A stretch of DNA of 36,194 bases from positions 1-36,194 of IMG/VR virus record IMGVR_UViG_3300001680_000200; one strand, written 5' to 3'. Source of the DNA: a virus. How positions within the stretch are numbered: the first letter of the stretch is position 1; each line of letters opens with the position of its first letter. The position numbers were made by a program, and so were the translations under genes. Positions 1 through 6,470 of this stretch are shown piece by piece. The notes beneath the pieces were generated by a model. That model had not been told where the DNA came from. It was given only the letters and a program-made list of their open reading frames with translations, and made no database searches.

Positions 1-2
1 AT

Positions 3-677
3 AAGCAATTTCCAGCAACAGGCGAAAGTGCAATTCCTCTGTCAGTAGTTGAGCAAATTGCACTTAAAACACTGGTTGGCGTTCAACAAAACCAATTTAA
101 CAACGCACTTGCTCGATTACTTACAGCAGGTGGACGCTTTATGCCGTCATTTGCCGAGTTTCGCACCTGGTGTATCGGTGAAAGTTGGATGTCTCCAGAA
201 GAAGCTTGGTCTCGCGCATGTAAGTTTACAACTGACCGTTCCGTGGTTATTACCCAAATCACTAAGTACGCCTTAGACGAGGTTATGTATTTGATCGAAG
301 CCGGCCAAATGCGAGCAGCTCAAGATAATTTCTTCGGGACATACAACGTGATGGTGGCTAAAGCTCAGTTAAAAGGCCGTCAGCAAGAGTTTTACACTCC
401 ACCGCTACAACTAGAGCATAAAGAACCTGAACACACCCCAGTAAGCAATGACGAAGCGCAAAAGCATCTCCAATCATTGATGGAACGTTTAAAAATCAAT
501 GGTCGTAAACCTGTACCAGTACAAAAGCTTAAGGCAAAAGAAAAAGAGCCTGAGCTTATAAAAGAGTTGGGTCTTGATCCTTTCGATAATCCACACGAAT
601 ACGCAGAGATGTGCCGTCGGGAGGGTATGCCAATCCCTAGAAATATTCTTCAGCTAATTGATGGGGCGAATGTATGA
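3..677 (+). CDS. Lambda P-like replication protein, 5' truncated by the window edge
   Basis: The frame is open from base 3 to the TGA at 675-677 with no start codon that must be used, so the gene begins left of the window. The visible part has the layout of lambda P-type proteins, which load the host DnaB helicase at the phage origin: a helical N-terminal region, then a segment reading FMPSFAEFRTWC (from base 138) that matches the P-family pattern F-x-P-S-x-x-x-F-x-x-W-C. A lysine-rich linker and a short C-terminal domain ending in RNILQLIDGANV follow. An internal ATG at 141 would cut the conserved block, so it is not the start. It overlaps the next small gene by 4 bases. The P-like call rests on motif and position, and a DnaT-like primosomal protein is the alternative. 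Confidence 0.7.
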   Translation, partial: KQFPATGESAIPLSVVEQIALKTLVGVQQNQFNNALARLLTAGGRFMPSFAEFRTWCIGESWMSPEEAWSRACKFTTDRSVVITQITKYALDEVMYLIEAGQMRAAQDNFFGTYNVMVAKAQLKGRQQEFYTPPLQLEHKEPEHTPVSNDEAQKHLQSLMERLKINGRKPVPVQKLKAKEKEPELIKELGLDPFDNPHEYAEMCRREGMPIPRNILQLIDGANV

Positions 678-787
678 ATAAATTCGAGATTTTAGCGTGG
701 GGTTTACTCATTTCATTTTTTACAGCAGCTATTAGCGGTGCGGTGGTTTTGTGGTGGTTGGCAAGAAAGGAGACGTTTGAAGAATGA
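674..787 (+). CDS. Small single-pass membrane protein, 37 aa
   Basis: This is a short ORF, ATG at 674 to TGA at 785-787, overlapping the end of the replication gene and the start of the next gene by ATGA-type junctions. That tight coupling is the main argument that it is real. The product is MNKFEILAWGLL... with one hydrophobic helix of about 24 residues containing a WW pair, ending in a charged tail RKETFEE. No family is recognised. It would sit in the inner membrane. Small membrane peptides are common in phage early operons, but no function can be read from this sequence. Confidence 0.6.
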   Translation: MNKFEILAWGLLISFFTAAISGAVVLWWLARKETFEE

Positions 788-1191
788 GTTCAATGAGCCT
801 TGCAGATTACCGCGCAACATGTCCGAAAGCTCAAAAAGTTAAAAAGGGTCGAAACAAGTTTAATGCATCCAAAATTAAGTTAGACGGAATGACTTTTGAT
901 AGCACCAAGGAATACAACCGCTATATCGAACTTAAAGCATTGCAGCAGAGGGGAGAGATATTTGGTCTTGAGCATCATACAAAATTTGAATTGGCACCTA
1001 GAACAAAGATCGAGGGGGAGAAACGTACAAAGCCGGCACTTAGATATTTTGCTGATTTTACTTACTACCTCATTAATGGCGAATTCATTGTTGAGGACGT
1101 TAAATCGGTTGCAACACGTAAATTGCCGAGTTACCGCAATAAAAAGCATTTGATGAAAACTGTACACGGTATTGATGTTAGAGAGGTTTGA
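784..1191 (+). CDS. DUF1064-type phage nuclease (PD-(D/E)XK-like)
   Basis: 135 residues. The middle resembles DUF1064 proteins, small phage enzymes related to Holliday junction resolvase-like and restriction-like nucleases: a basic start (KKGRNKFNASKI), then FDSTKEYNRYIELK with a conserved Glu at 43, then FADFTYY (Asp91) and FIVEDVKS (Asp105-x-Lys107). Asp91 with the D-x-K pair is the expected PD-(D/E)XK metal site. A role in resolving branched replication intermediates before packaging is typical for the family and is inferred here. It overlaps the preceding small gene by 4 bases, so the two are probably translationally coupled. The family call is fairly secure; the substrate is not. Confidence 0.8.
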   Translation: MSSMSLADYRATCPKAQKVKKGRNKFNASKIKLDGMTFDSTKEYNRYIELKALQQRGEIFGLEHHTKFELAPRTKIEGEKRTKPALRYFADFTYYLINGEFIVEDVKSVATRKLPSYRNKKHLMKTVHGIDVREV

Positions 1192-1200
1192 GGAGGGTTT

Positions 1201-1485
1201 ATGACCGATATTGAAACGGTGGGTTGGACGGTAGATAAGAAGTTTTTCATATTAAAAGTAAATATGGATGCATTCTTAACTACAGATGAATTTGATGCTT
1301 TAGCTGTGCTTTATGCACGCAAATACAGTGGTGATTTTTCTGGTTGTCAGTTTAAGGGAAAGCTCGCCGTTATGTGCGGGGATAAGGTTTATATAAATCC
1401 TTGGTCACTTGATCATGAATTAAGTGTAGATGAACCAATCGAGGAACTACTTTTTAGTGAGTTCCAAAAGCATTTGAATAATTAA
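1201..1485 (+). CDS. Hypothetical protein, 94 aa
   Basis: ATG at 1201 follows a strong ribosome binding site (GAGGAGGG at about 1190-1197). The product is acidic, has no membrane segment and no metal-binding cluster, and shows mixed alpha/beta character (KFFILKVNMDAFLTTDEFDALAVLYARKY is read as strand then helix, given here only as its location at residues 14-42). No family is recognised. It lies between the DUF1064 nuclease and the candidate late regulator, so it belongs to the end of the early or middle transcript. Confidence 0.7.
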   Translation: MTDIETVGWTVDKKFFILKVNMDAFLTTDEFDALAVLYARKYSGDFSGCQFKGKLAVMCGDKVYINPWSLDHELSVDEPIEELLFSEFQKHLNN

Positions 1486-1507
1486 CGTATTGAATAAGGT
1501 GGTGAAT

Positions 1508-2074
1508 ATGCAGTCTACAGTTGTAATGGATTGGTCAAGATTTCAAATTTTTGAATGGTTCGTAAGTGGAGCAAGCTTGAAGTCACCATCTTATGGCGCT
1601 GCAAATGTTAGATGTACAGATGGGAGGTCTATAGACTTTCAAGATAAATTAGGGGTGGTGGCTGCTATGGGTGATCAACTTACAAAATCAGTTGCAATGG
1701 TCATTATGACCGAAGGTAAATCACAACAGGATTATGAGTACGTTAGGAATCACCTGGCGAAAATCATGATGGATGGAGCCAAAAAGGATAAAAGAAGAGA
1801 GCCAGAAGGAATTGCTATTTATCATTTAGCCTGGCTAATTGCCCGTATAGTTATTGACTATGCTCTAGATCCTGAATTAGAAAATGGGCACAAAGATCCA
1901 GGGCGTTTAGTTTATGCCGGTATTAGAAGTTTTCAAATGAATCCTGATGTATATCGCCAAACATGGAAGCGATATGAAAAGTTAATGGTAACTGCATTAG
2001 AGGAAAAAATTAAAAAAGCGACTAAAATTGCTAGACGTTACAAGGAAGAAACTTTAAATGAGGTGAGAAATTAG
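1508..2074 (+). CDS. Candidate late-gene regulator (Q-like antiterminator position)
   Basis: 188 residues from ATG 1508. Upstream TTG/GTG codons at 1490-1502 are possible, but the AAGGTGG at 1496-1502 fits only the ATG. The protein is soluble and rich in charged residues, with a basic helical C terminus (KIKKATKIARRYKEE). A segment near the C-terminal third (FQMNPDVYRQTWKRYEKLM) resembles the DNA-recognition helix region of phage Q or sigma4-like proteins. It is the last gene before a promoter that is immediately followed by intrinsic terminators, the place lambda Q occupies upstream of pR'. The function is inferred mainly from that context. It might instead be an unrelated transcriptional activator. 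Confidence 0.55.
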   Translation: MQSTVVMDWSRFQIFEWFVSGASLKSPSYGAANVRCTDGRSIDFQDKLGVVAAMGDQLTKSVAMVIMTEGKSQQDYEYVRNHLAKIMMDGAKKDKRREPEGIAIYHLAWLIARIVIDYALDPELENGHKDPGRLVYAGIRSFQMNPDVYRQTWKRYEKLMVTALEEKIKKATKIARRYKEETLNEVRN

Positions 2075-2104
2075 TTTCCACTTTTGCGATAACTAGGGTA
2101 TAGT
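2075..2104 (+). promoter_or_regulatory. Candidate late promoter, copy 1
   Basis: TTTCCA (2075-2080), an 18-base spacer, then TATAGT (2099-2104). The -10 matches consensus at 5 of 6 bases and the -35 at 4 of 6. The same boxes with the same spacing recur at 23461-23490, inside a longer similar block that continues TATAGTTTTATTAA. It starts one base after the stop of the candidate Q-like gene and is followed within about 50 bases by intrinsic terminators, like lambda pR'-tR'. Confidence 0.6.
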
Positions 2105-2149
2105 TTTATTAAATTGGTCGAAGTATAAATTTGACCAGCTTAAATTTAA

Positions 2150-2178
2150 AAGCTCATCTAAATAGGTGGGCTTTTTTA
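2150..2178 (+). terminator. Intrinsic terminator in the late leader, copy 1
   Basis: Stem AAGCTCA/TGGGCTT (2150-2156 and 2167-2173, one G-U pair) followed by TTTTTTATT. It would end transcripts from the promoter at 2075-2104 after roughly 65 bases unless antitermination occurs. A shorter imperfect inverted repeat, TGGTC...GACCA (2115-2137), lies between promoter and terminator. Confidence 0.75.
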
Positions 2179-2192
2179 TTGCCCTTATAAAA

Positions 2193-2223
2193 GCTCGGAT
2201 CCTTACGGAGACCGAGTTTTTTT
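2193..2223 (+). terminator. Second tandem intrinsic terminator
   Basis: CTCGG (2194-2198) pairs with CCGAG (2212-2216), extended by an inner TCC/GGA, and a T-tract TTTTTTT follows. It lies directly behind the first late-leader terminator, making a tandem block to read-through. Confidence 0.8.
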
Positions 2224-2515
2224 ATTTTTAATATTACTTCTCTGGAGAGAATAAAAGAATTGAAACTCACGATCACGTATTTACTGATTAGCTAAAGACT
2301 GTTTGAGTAAATGCGTAGGGATGCACGAAAGACATCACAACCCATGCAGTTCATCGCGCATGGATGGGATATGCAGGAAATACATACCAGATTGGGAGTG
2401 ATGTCCCGCCAAAAATTGAGATGAAAGCTGAAACGTAAAATACTGTGCCCATCCAGTGGTTTTATAAAGTAAGTGAGTAGCGGTAGGCCACAGTACTGTG
2501 ATAGCTGTGGCAATT
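2224..2515. other. Gap of about 290 bases without a convincing gene
   Basis: No ORF with a good ribosome binding site is present. The longest forward candidate is a 37-codon ATG frame, 2311-2424 (starts MRRDARKTSQ), without a Shine-Dalgarno. An overlapping frame is open from 2320 to about 2439 and reads protein-like (GYAGNTYQIGSD) but lacks a sensible start. A third piece near 2425-2513 contains CDSCGN and is broken by a stop at about 2470. The pattern fits either decayed small genes or a structured untranslated RNA ending at the terminator at 2516-2546. Reverse-strand ORFs here look like shadows. Confidence 0.35.
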
Positions 2516-2546
2516 AAGCCCTTCATTTTTATGTCGGGCTTTTTTA
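2516..2546 (+). terminator. Intrinsic terminator
   Basis: AAGCCC (2516-2521) pairs with GGGCTT (2536-2541), followed by TTTTTTATT. It closes the geneless stretch and precedes the orphan coiled-coil gene. Its position inside the longest upstream frame argues against a start at 2498 for that gene. Confidence 0.75.
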
Positions 2547-2575
2547 TTTCTTTAATATATTTTGGAAAAGAAAAC

Positions 2576-2848
2576 ATGACTATGACAAACGTTGAATTAG
2601 AGAATGAAATCAATGCTCTTAAAACGGAATTAACTTCTCTTAAGCAGACCGTAAATGCTAATGCTTCGGCGATTGCTGCTAATACAGCTGTAATTTCTAA
2701 AAAAGCAGATGTAACGGCGGTGAATACGATTAGTACACGAGTTACTGCTGCTGAAGGAAGCATCACAAGCCAAGGCAGTTCAATCACTACTTTGAATAAT
2801 AGCTTAATGGCAGTTCAGACACGCGTAACTGCATTAGAAAATAAATAA
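2576..2848 (+). CDS. Orphan coiled-coil protein sharing the tail-fibre repeat
   Basis: 90 residues from ATG 2576, with GGAAAAG at 2564-2570 as ribosome binding site. A second ATG at 2582 is possible. The frame extends upstream to 2498, but that would run through the terminator at 2516-2546. The N-terminal 25 residues form leucine-zipper-like heptads (ELENEINALKTELTSLKQ). The rest is one to two units of the repeat that fills the J-like tail protein 24 kb away: KAD...ISTRVTAAEGSITSQGSSITTLNNSL, seen in pieces such as RVTNAEG, SQGSSIT and LNNN in the large gene. It has no signal peptide or catalytic motif. It probably forms a trimeric or dimeric coiled coil. Its role is unknown; a co-assembly partner or a leftover fragment of the fibre gene are both possible. 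Confidence 0.75.
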   Translation: MTMTNVELENEINALKTELTSLKQTVNANASAIAANTAVISKKADVTAVNTISTRVTAAEGSITSQGSSITTLNNSLMAVQTRVTALENK

Positions 2849-2890
2849 AAAGGGTTTTAAAAGTTTGCCGTGTAAATTTTGGCACAAACG

Positions 2891-2930
2891 GCCCCTCTAA
2901 ATAATGGTTATTGGAGGGACTTTTCTTTTT
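2891..2930 (+). terminator. Intrinsic terminator
   Basis: CCCTCTAA (about 2893-2900) pairs with TTGGAGGG (about 2911-2918, with a G-U pair), followed by an interrupted T-tract (TTTTCTTTTTT). Confidence 0.6.
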
Positions 2931-2948
2931 TATTAAAGAGGAACACTT

Positions 2949-3101
2949 ATGAGTATCGAAATCAAACAAGAGAAGTACTTCAGTTTAGAAGTTGAGGTGG
3001 AAGAAAGCACAGTAATTCTTTATCAAAAAGATTCAGACATTGTGATTAGCAAAGATGCAGCCAAAAAGTTGCTTGAAATATTGAAAGACTTTGTTGGGTA
3101 A
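2949..3101 (+). CDS. Hypothetical protein, 50 aa
   Basis: This short ORF, ATG 2949 to TAA 3099-3101, has a good ribosome binding site (AAAGAGGA about 7 bases upstream). The product begins MSIEIKQEKYFSLEVEVEES and ends KKLLEILKDFVG, which suggests two to three beta strands followed by an amphipathic helix. No family is recognised. It sits between two terminator-like hairpins in the accessory stretch before the terminase genes. Confidence 0.65.
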   Translation: MSIEIKQEKYFSLEVEVEESTVILYQKDSDIVISKDAAKKLLEILKDFVG

Positions 3102-3124
3102 TTATTTTTAAGGATTGTTCACCA

Positions 3125-3370
3125 ATGAATCGAAAACAAAAGAAAGCAAAGCGTTTGAATGCTAAAGCCCATACTCAAAAGCAAGCTCAGGTCTATATGA
3201 CTCCAAAAGAGAAGAAAGACATTTATGAGTGGAATAATGCTCATGATGAATTAACTCTTGAACCAATAGAAGGCCTTAAGGAATCAAAGCTTATCAAGGG
3301 TGTAAAAGTCGGCATCTGGCTAACATTATGTGTCGCAATAATCTGGATGTCTTGGCATTTCTTGGGGTGA
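3125..3370 (+). CDS. Small membrane protein with basic N terminus, 81 aa
   Basis: ATG 3125 is preceded by AAGGA (3110-3114). The first 30 residues are very lysine-rich (MNRKQKKAKRLNAKAHTQKQ). The C terminus carries one hydrophobic segment (VGIWLTLCVAIIWMSWHFLG), probably a C-terminal membrane anchor with the basic part in the cytoplasm. No family is recognised. The next gene starts 2 bases after its stop, so the two are likely co-translated. Confidence 0.65.
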   Translation: MNRKQKKAKRLNAKAHTQKQAQVYMTPKEKKDIYEWNNAHDELTLEPIEGLKESKLIKGVKVGIWLTLCVAIIWMSWHFLG

Positions 3371-3372
3371 TT

Positions 3373-3546
3373 ATGGACAAAAATGAAGGTAAAAAGAATC
3401 TTGATAAATTTTCCTTAGAATTGGAGCGTTATCAAAATTTATCGCGTACAGGTCTAACTCGTGATGAGATGCTCGTTATAGATAGGATAATTGTTCGATT
3501 AAAGGGGCAAGTTAAAAATTTACGGACTGCTTTATATGGAAATTAA
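3373..3546 (+). CDS. Hypothetical helical protein, 57 aa
   Basis: The frame opens at 3328, but ATG 3373 directly follows the stop of the preceding gene and uses the GGGGTGA at 3364-3370 as ribosome binding site, so it is chosen. The product is short, charged and predicted mostly helical (LDKFSLELERYQNLSRTG, then DEMLVIDRIIVRLKGQVKNL). No family is recognised. It overlaps the nuclease gene downstream by 11 bases. Confidence 0.6.
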   Translation: MDKNEGKKNLDKFSLELERYQNLSRTGLTRDEMLVIDRIIVRLKGQVKNLRTALYGN

Positions 3547-4003
3547 AGACTATTTTGGCCTAACAAGAAAAAGGGAGATTAAAACAAAACCCAAAAGCCG
3601 TCCATTACCTAAAGCCACCGAGAAATATTTAAAAGCAGAAGAAGAATTTACAAAGGCTTTAGATATTTTGGATATCAAATATGAAAAGAATTTTCAGTTT
3701 AAAACAACAAAGCATTGGCGATTTGATTTTCATTTAATTGAGTACAAAATTTTAGTGGAAATTGCTGGCGGCCCTTGGTCAGCAGGAAGAAAAAGAAAAC
3801 AAATTTCTTATGATTTGGATCGTGAAGATACTGCTCATGTTATGGGGTATACGATTGTTCGATTGGAATCTGCAGCTAGATTCAAAATCAATGAATCTGG
3901 ACCATTACAGATACAAGCTCACTTTGCCAGCCAGTGGCTCGAAAATTTAAAGAGGCAAATATTTAATGGAGATCAGACCATTCCCTCCAACGGACTTTCT
4001 TGA
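3536..4003 (+). CDS. PD-(D/E)XK-like endonuclease (DUF559/Vsr-like fold)
   Basis: 155 residues. The core reads KHWRFDFHL (Asp64) followed by ILVEIAGG (Glu75) and a W-x-x-GRKRKQ segment. This matches small phage and bacterial nucleases of the Vsr/DUF559 type, in which the Asp of FDF and the Glu of VEI bind metal. A later GYTIVRLE strand fits the end of the same fold. It lies close upstream of the terminase genes, where many phages keep an HNH or similar nuclease that assists packaging. That role is inference. It overlaps both neighbours, by 11 bases upstream and 38 downstream. The ribosome binding site is weak, suggesting translational coupling. Confidence 0.7.
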   Translation: MEIKDYFGLTRKREIKTKPKSRPLPKATEKYLKAEEEFTKALDILDIKYEKNFQFKTTKHWRFDFHLIEYKILVEIAGGPWSAGRKRKQISYDLDREDTAHVMGYTIVRLESAARFKINESGPLQIQAHFASQWLENLKRQIFNGDQTIPSNGLS

Positions 4004-4604
4004 TCAATCGGAAAATGAGAAAGCTATCCGTTTAATCCCTGCACCAGAATTAATGGAGTGGGTTAAAGCAAACTTTCTTACATTGGGTGGACCACTTCAC
4101 AACCCTGACCATGACCACATTGCGGAAATACTTCATGATCAAGATGAGTTTTTAGCATTTGCTTGGGCTTCTTCAGCTTATAAAAGTAAACAAGCTATGG
4201 TGTTAGGGCAATGTGAGAAAGTTATGTTTAACGTTGGTGGCTGGCGTAAAGCAAGACAAGAACAACAAATGGTGGATTGGTTCGGTTTTGTGCCGACCTA
4301 TTTAATTACGATTGATGGCGGGTTTTGCGATAAGGCAAACGATAGCGAGTTTTGTGCTTTGATTGAGCATGAACTTTACCACATAGGTGTTGAACGCGAT
4401 GAAGATGGCGAAATGCTCTTCAGTAGTTCCACTGGATTACCTAAGCACTATTTGGCTGGGCATGACGTTGAAGAGTTTATTGGTGTTGTCAAAAGGTGGG
4501 GACCAAGTAAGAGTGTAAAACGTCTTGTTGAGGCTGCGAAGAATCCGCCGTTTGTTTCAGATTTAGATATTTCAAGATGCTGCGGAAATTGTGTAATCAA
4601 CTGA
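3966..4604 (+). CDS. Putative phage metallopeptidase
   Basis: 212 residues. A zinc-protease signature HELYH lies at residues 135-139 within ALIEHELYHIGVERDEDGE, and upstream is a strand-rich domain including PTYLITIDGGFCDKAND. This matches the putative phage metallopeptidase family that commonly lies next to terminase genes in Gram-negative phages; its substrate is not known. The C terminus ends in a cysteine cluster, CCGNC, after a helix. ATG 3966 has AGAGG about 10 bases upstream and overlaps the preceding nuclease by 38 bases. It might act on a capsid protein or a host target. The sequence does not decide. Confidence 0.75.
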   Translation: MEIRPFPPTDFLDQSENEKAIRLIPAPELMEWVKANFLTLGGPLHNPDHDHIAEILHDQDEFLAFAWASSAYKSKQAMVLGQCEKVMFNVGGWRKARQEQQMVDWFGFVPTYLITIDGGFCDKANDSEFCALIEHELYHIGVERDEDGEMLFSSSTGLPKHYLAGHDVEEFIGVVKRWGPSKSVKRLVEAAKNPPFVSDLDISRCCGNCVIN

Positions 4605-4624
4605 GCCTGGTGGCTCTTTTTTTT
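4603..4624 (+). terminator. Intrinsic terminator before the terminase genes
   Basis: GAGCC-TGGT-GGCTC (4603-4616) followed by TTTTTTTT. The stem begins at the stop codon of the metallopeptidase gene. Confidence 0.75.
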
Positions 4625-4662
4625 GCCTATCTTGTTGGACGTAGTTGGACGAAGGGGGGAGT

Positions 4663-5178
4663 ATGGCGGCGCTTAAAGAGCCTGTGAAAATCTTTATAGT
4701 TCAGTCTCTTGCCTGCTTTGATACCCCTCAACAAGTAGCGGATGCTGTCAAACAAAGATTTGGTATAGAAATTGACCGAAGACAATGTGAGGCGTATGAC
4801 CCCACAAAGGCAACGGGGAAGAACTTAAGTAAGAAACTTATTACTTTGTTTAATAAGACCAGGGCAGATTTCCAAAAGAATGTTTATGACATTCCCCTGG
4901 CCAATAAAGCCTATCGTTTAAGAGAGCTTCAGAATATTTATGAGGGCTGGAAAAATAACAGGCTGATGAAGCAGGGGGTAATTAAACAGGTTCGGGAAGA
5001 AATGCAAGGCCATGACCTGATGCTTTTAAATGTTGAGTTGAAACAACTTGAGATTGAGAAGATCAGAGAAGGCGAACGGGACGATGATCCAACACCAGTC
5101 AAGGTGACCATTCAAGTTGTAGATGCGAGTAAAAAAGATGCCGAACATCAATCCGACGCTGAATGTACCTCAGGCTAA
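4663..5178 (+). CDS. Terminase small subunit (DUF2280 family)
   Basis: 171 residues from ATG 4663, placed 5 bases after a very strong ribosome binding site (AAGGGGGGA). A TTG at 4645 is in frame but would bury that site. The N-terminal half contains TPQQVADAVKQRFGIEIDRRQCEAYDP, given here only by its place at residues 21-47, a helix-turn-helix-like region seen in DUF2280 proteins of Acinetobacter and Pseudomonas phages. The C-terminal half is helical and charged and ends in an acidic tail. The small subunit recognises the packaging site on concatemeric DNA and hands it to the large subunit, whose gene overlaps its 3' end. Confidence 0.8.
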   Translation: MAALKEPVKIFIVQSLACFDTPQQVADAVKQRFGIEIDRRQCEAYDPTKATGKNLSKKLITLFNKTRADFQKNVYDIPLANKAYRLRELQNIYEGWKNNRLMKQGVIKQVREEMQGHDLMLLNVELKQLEIEKIREGERDDDPTPVKVTIQVVDASKKDAEHQSDAECTSG

Positions 5179-6430
5179 TTTTTTACAGATGGAAAATAAA
5201 TTCCGTGCATTTGTGGCGGGATTTGGTTCTGGAAAAACTTGGGTTGGTAGTGCAAGCCTATGTAATACTTCATGGGAGTTCCCAAAAGTACCACTAGGTT
5301 ATTTTGCGCCAACTTACGCACAGATCAGAGATATCTTTTACCCTACAATTGATGAAGTAGCATTTGACTGGGGTTTAAAAACAAAAGTTTATCAGTCGAA
5401 TAAAGAAGTCGATATTTATTATGGTCGCCAGTATCGCACTACTATTATTTGTCGATCGATGGATATTCCAGACTCAATTGTCGGTTTTAAAATTGGTCGT
5501 GGCTTGATTGATGAACTTGATGTCATGGCTAAGCTTAAAGCACAACAAGCTTGGCGAAAGATCATTGCGCGTATGCGTTATAAGCAAGCTGGTTTGCTCA
5601 ATGGTATTGATGTGGCCACAACACCTGAAGGGTTTAAATTCACTTATGAGCAGTTTGTAAAAGAGGCAAATAAAACACCAGCTAAGCGAAAGCTTTATGG
5701 AATGATCCAGGCTTCAACTTATGACAACGAAGCCAATTTGCCAGATGATTATATTTCATCGCTTTATGAGTCTTATCCACCACAATTGATTTCAGCTTAC
5801 TTAAAAGGGCAATTTGTCAATTTAACAAGTGGTGCTGTTTACCCAGACTTTGACCGAGTTAAAAATCACACAGATGAAGAAATCAAGCAGGGCGAGCCTT
5901 TACTCATTGGGATGGACTTTAACGTACTTAAGATGGCTGCTGTGGTTTATGTCATTAGAGAAGGTAAACCAAGGGCCTTGGATGAATTGGTCGGGGTGAG
6001 AGATACACCGACCATGTGTCAGTTGATTATAGAGCGTTTTCCTTTTCATGATATTACTGTGGTACCAGATGCTTCAGGTCAAGCGACCTCATCAAAGAAC
6101 TTTAGTGAATCTGATCATGCGATCTTAAAGAAAAATGGTTTTAAGGTTGAAGTGAACGGTGTAAACCCAAGCATTAAAGATCGAATAAATGCAGTGAATG
6201 CACAAATCCTAAACGCTGACGGTGAACGACATCTAAAAGTGAACACAAATAAGTGTCCTAACTTTACGGCTACTTTAGAGCAGCAAGTCTATGACGATTT
6301 TGGAATGCCAGATAAAAGTGCTGGCTTGGATCATGTGGGTGATGCTGGTGGTTATCCAATAGCTAAGCGGTTCCCAATTATCATTCAGAAAGTATTTAAA
6401 CGGCGCACGATCGCTGGTTATTCTCATTAA
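5138..6430 (+). CDS. Terminase large subunit
   Basis: The packaging ATPase and nuclease, about 430 residues. Walker A is GFGSGKT near residues 28-34, and Walker B is LIDELD following GFKIGRG. The C-terminal RNase H-like nuclease half shows GMDFNV (first acidic metal ligand), VVPDASG and a final DHVGDAGGY. The length is normal. Two starts are possible: ATG 5123 with no ribosome binding site, and ATG 5138 with a weak GAG 8 bases upstream. Either start overlaps the small subunit gene by 41-56 bases, so translational coupling is likely. It works at the portal vertex with the portal protein encoded next. Confidence 0.92.
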   Translation: MPNINPTLNVPQANFLQMENKFRAFVAGFGSGKTWVGSASLCNTSWEFPKVPLGYFAPTYAQIRDIFYPTIDEVAFDWGLKTKVYQSNKEVDIYYGRQYRTTIICRSMDIPDSIVGFKIGRGLIDELDVMAKLKAQQAWRKIIARMRYKQAGLLNGIDVATTPEGFKFTYEQFVKEANKTPAKRKLYGMIQASTYDNEANLPDDYISSLYESYPPQLISAYLKGQFVNLTSGAVYPDFDRVKNHTDEEIKQGEPLLIGMDFNVLKMAAVVYVIREGKPRALDELVGVRDTPTMCQLIIERFPFHDITVVPDASGQATSSKNFSESDHAILKKNGFKVEVNGVNPSIKDRINAVNAQILNADGERHLKVNTNKCPNFTATLEQQVYDDFGMPDKSAGLDHVGDAGGYPIAKRFPIIIQKVFKRRTIAGYSH

Positions 6431-6435
6431 ACAAT

Positions 6436-6459
6436 GCACCTTTTTAGGTGCTTTTTTTT
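6436..6459 (+). terminator. Intrinsic terminator between terminase and portal
   Basis: GCACCT/AGGTGC (6436-6441 and 6446-6451) with a T-tract of eight. Confidence 0.8.
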
Positions 6460-6470
6460 GGTGTTTTTTT

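Noticed and set aside
49-276. Forward ORF of 75 codons overlapping the left-edge gene
   Set aside because: The P-like frame is open from base 3 and carries the recognisable family motif, so this frame is a shadow.
2335-2787. Reverse-strand ORF of 150 codons
   Set aside because: It crosses a forward terminator and is antisense to the coiled-coil gene. Repetitive coiled-coil DNA gives long open antisense frames, as also seen against the J-like gene at 30,989, 32,528 and 33,215.
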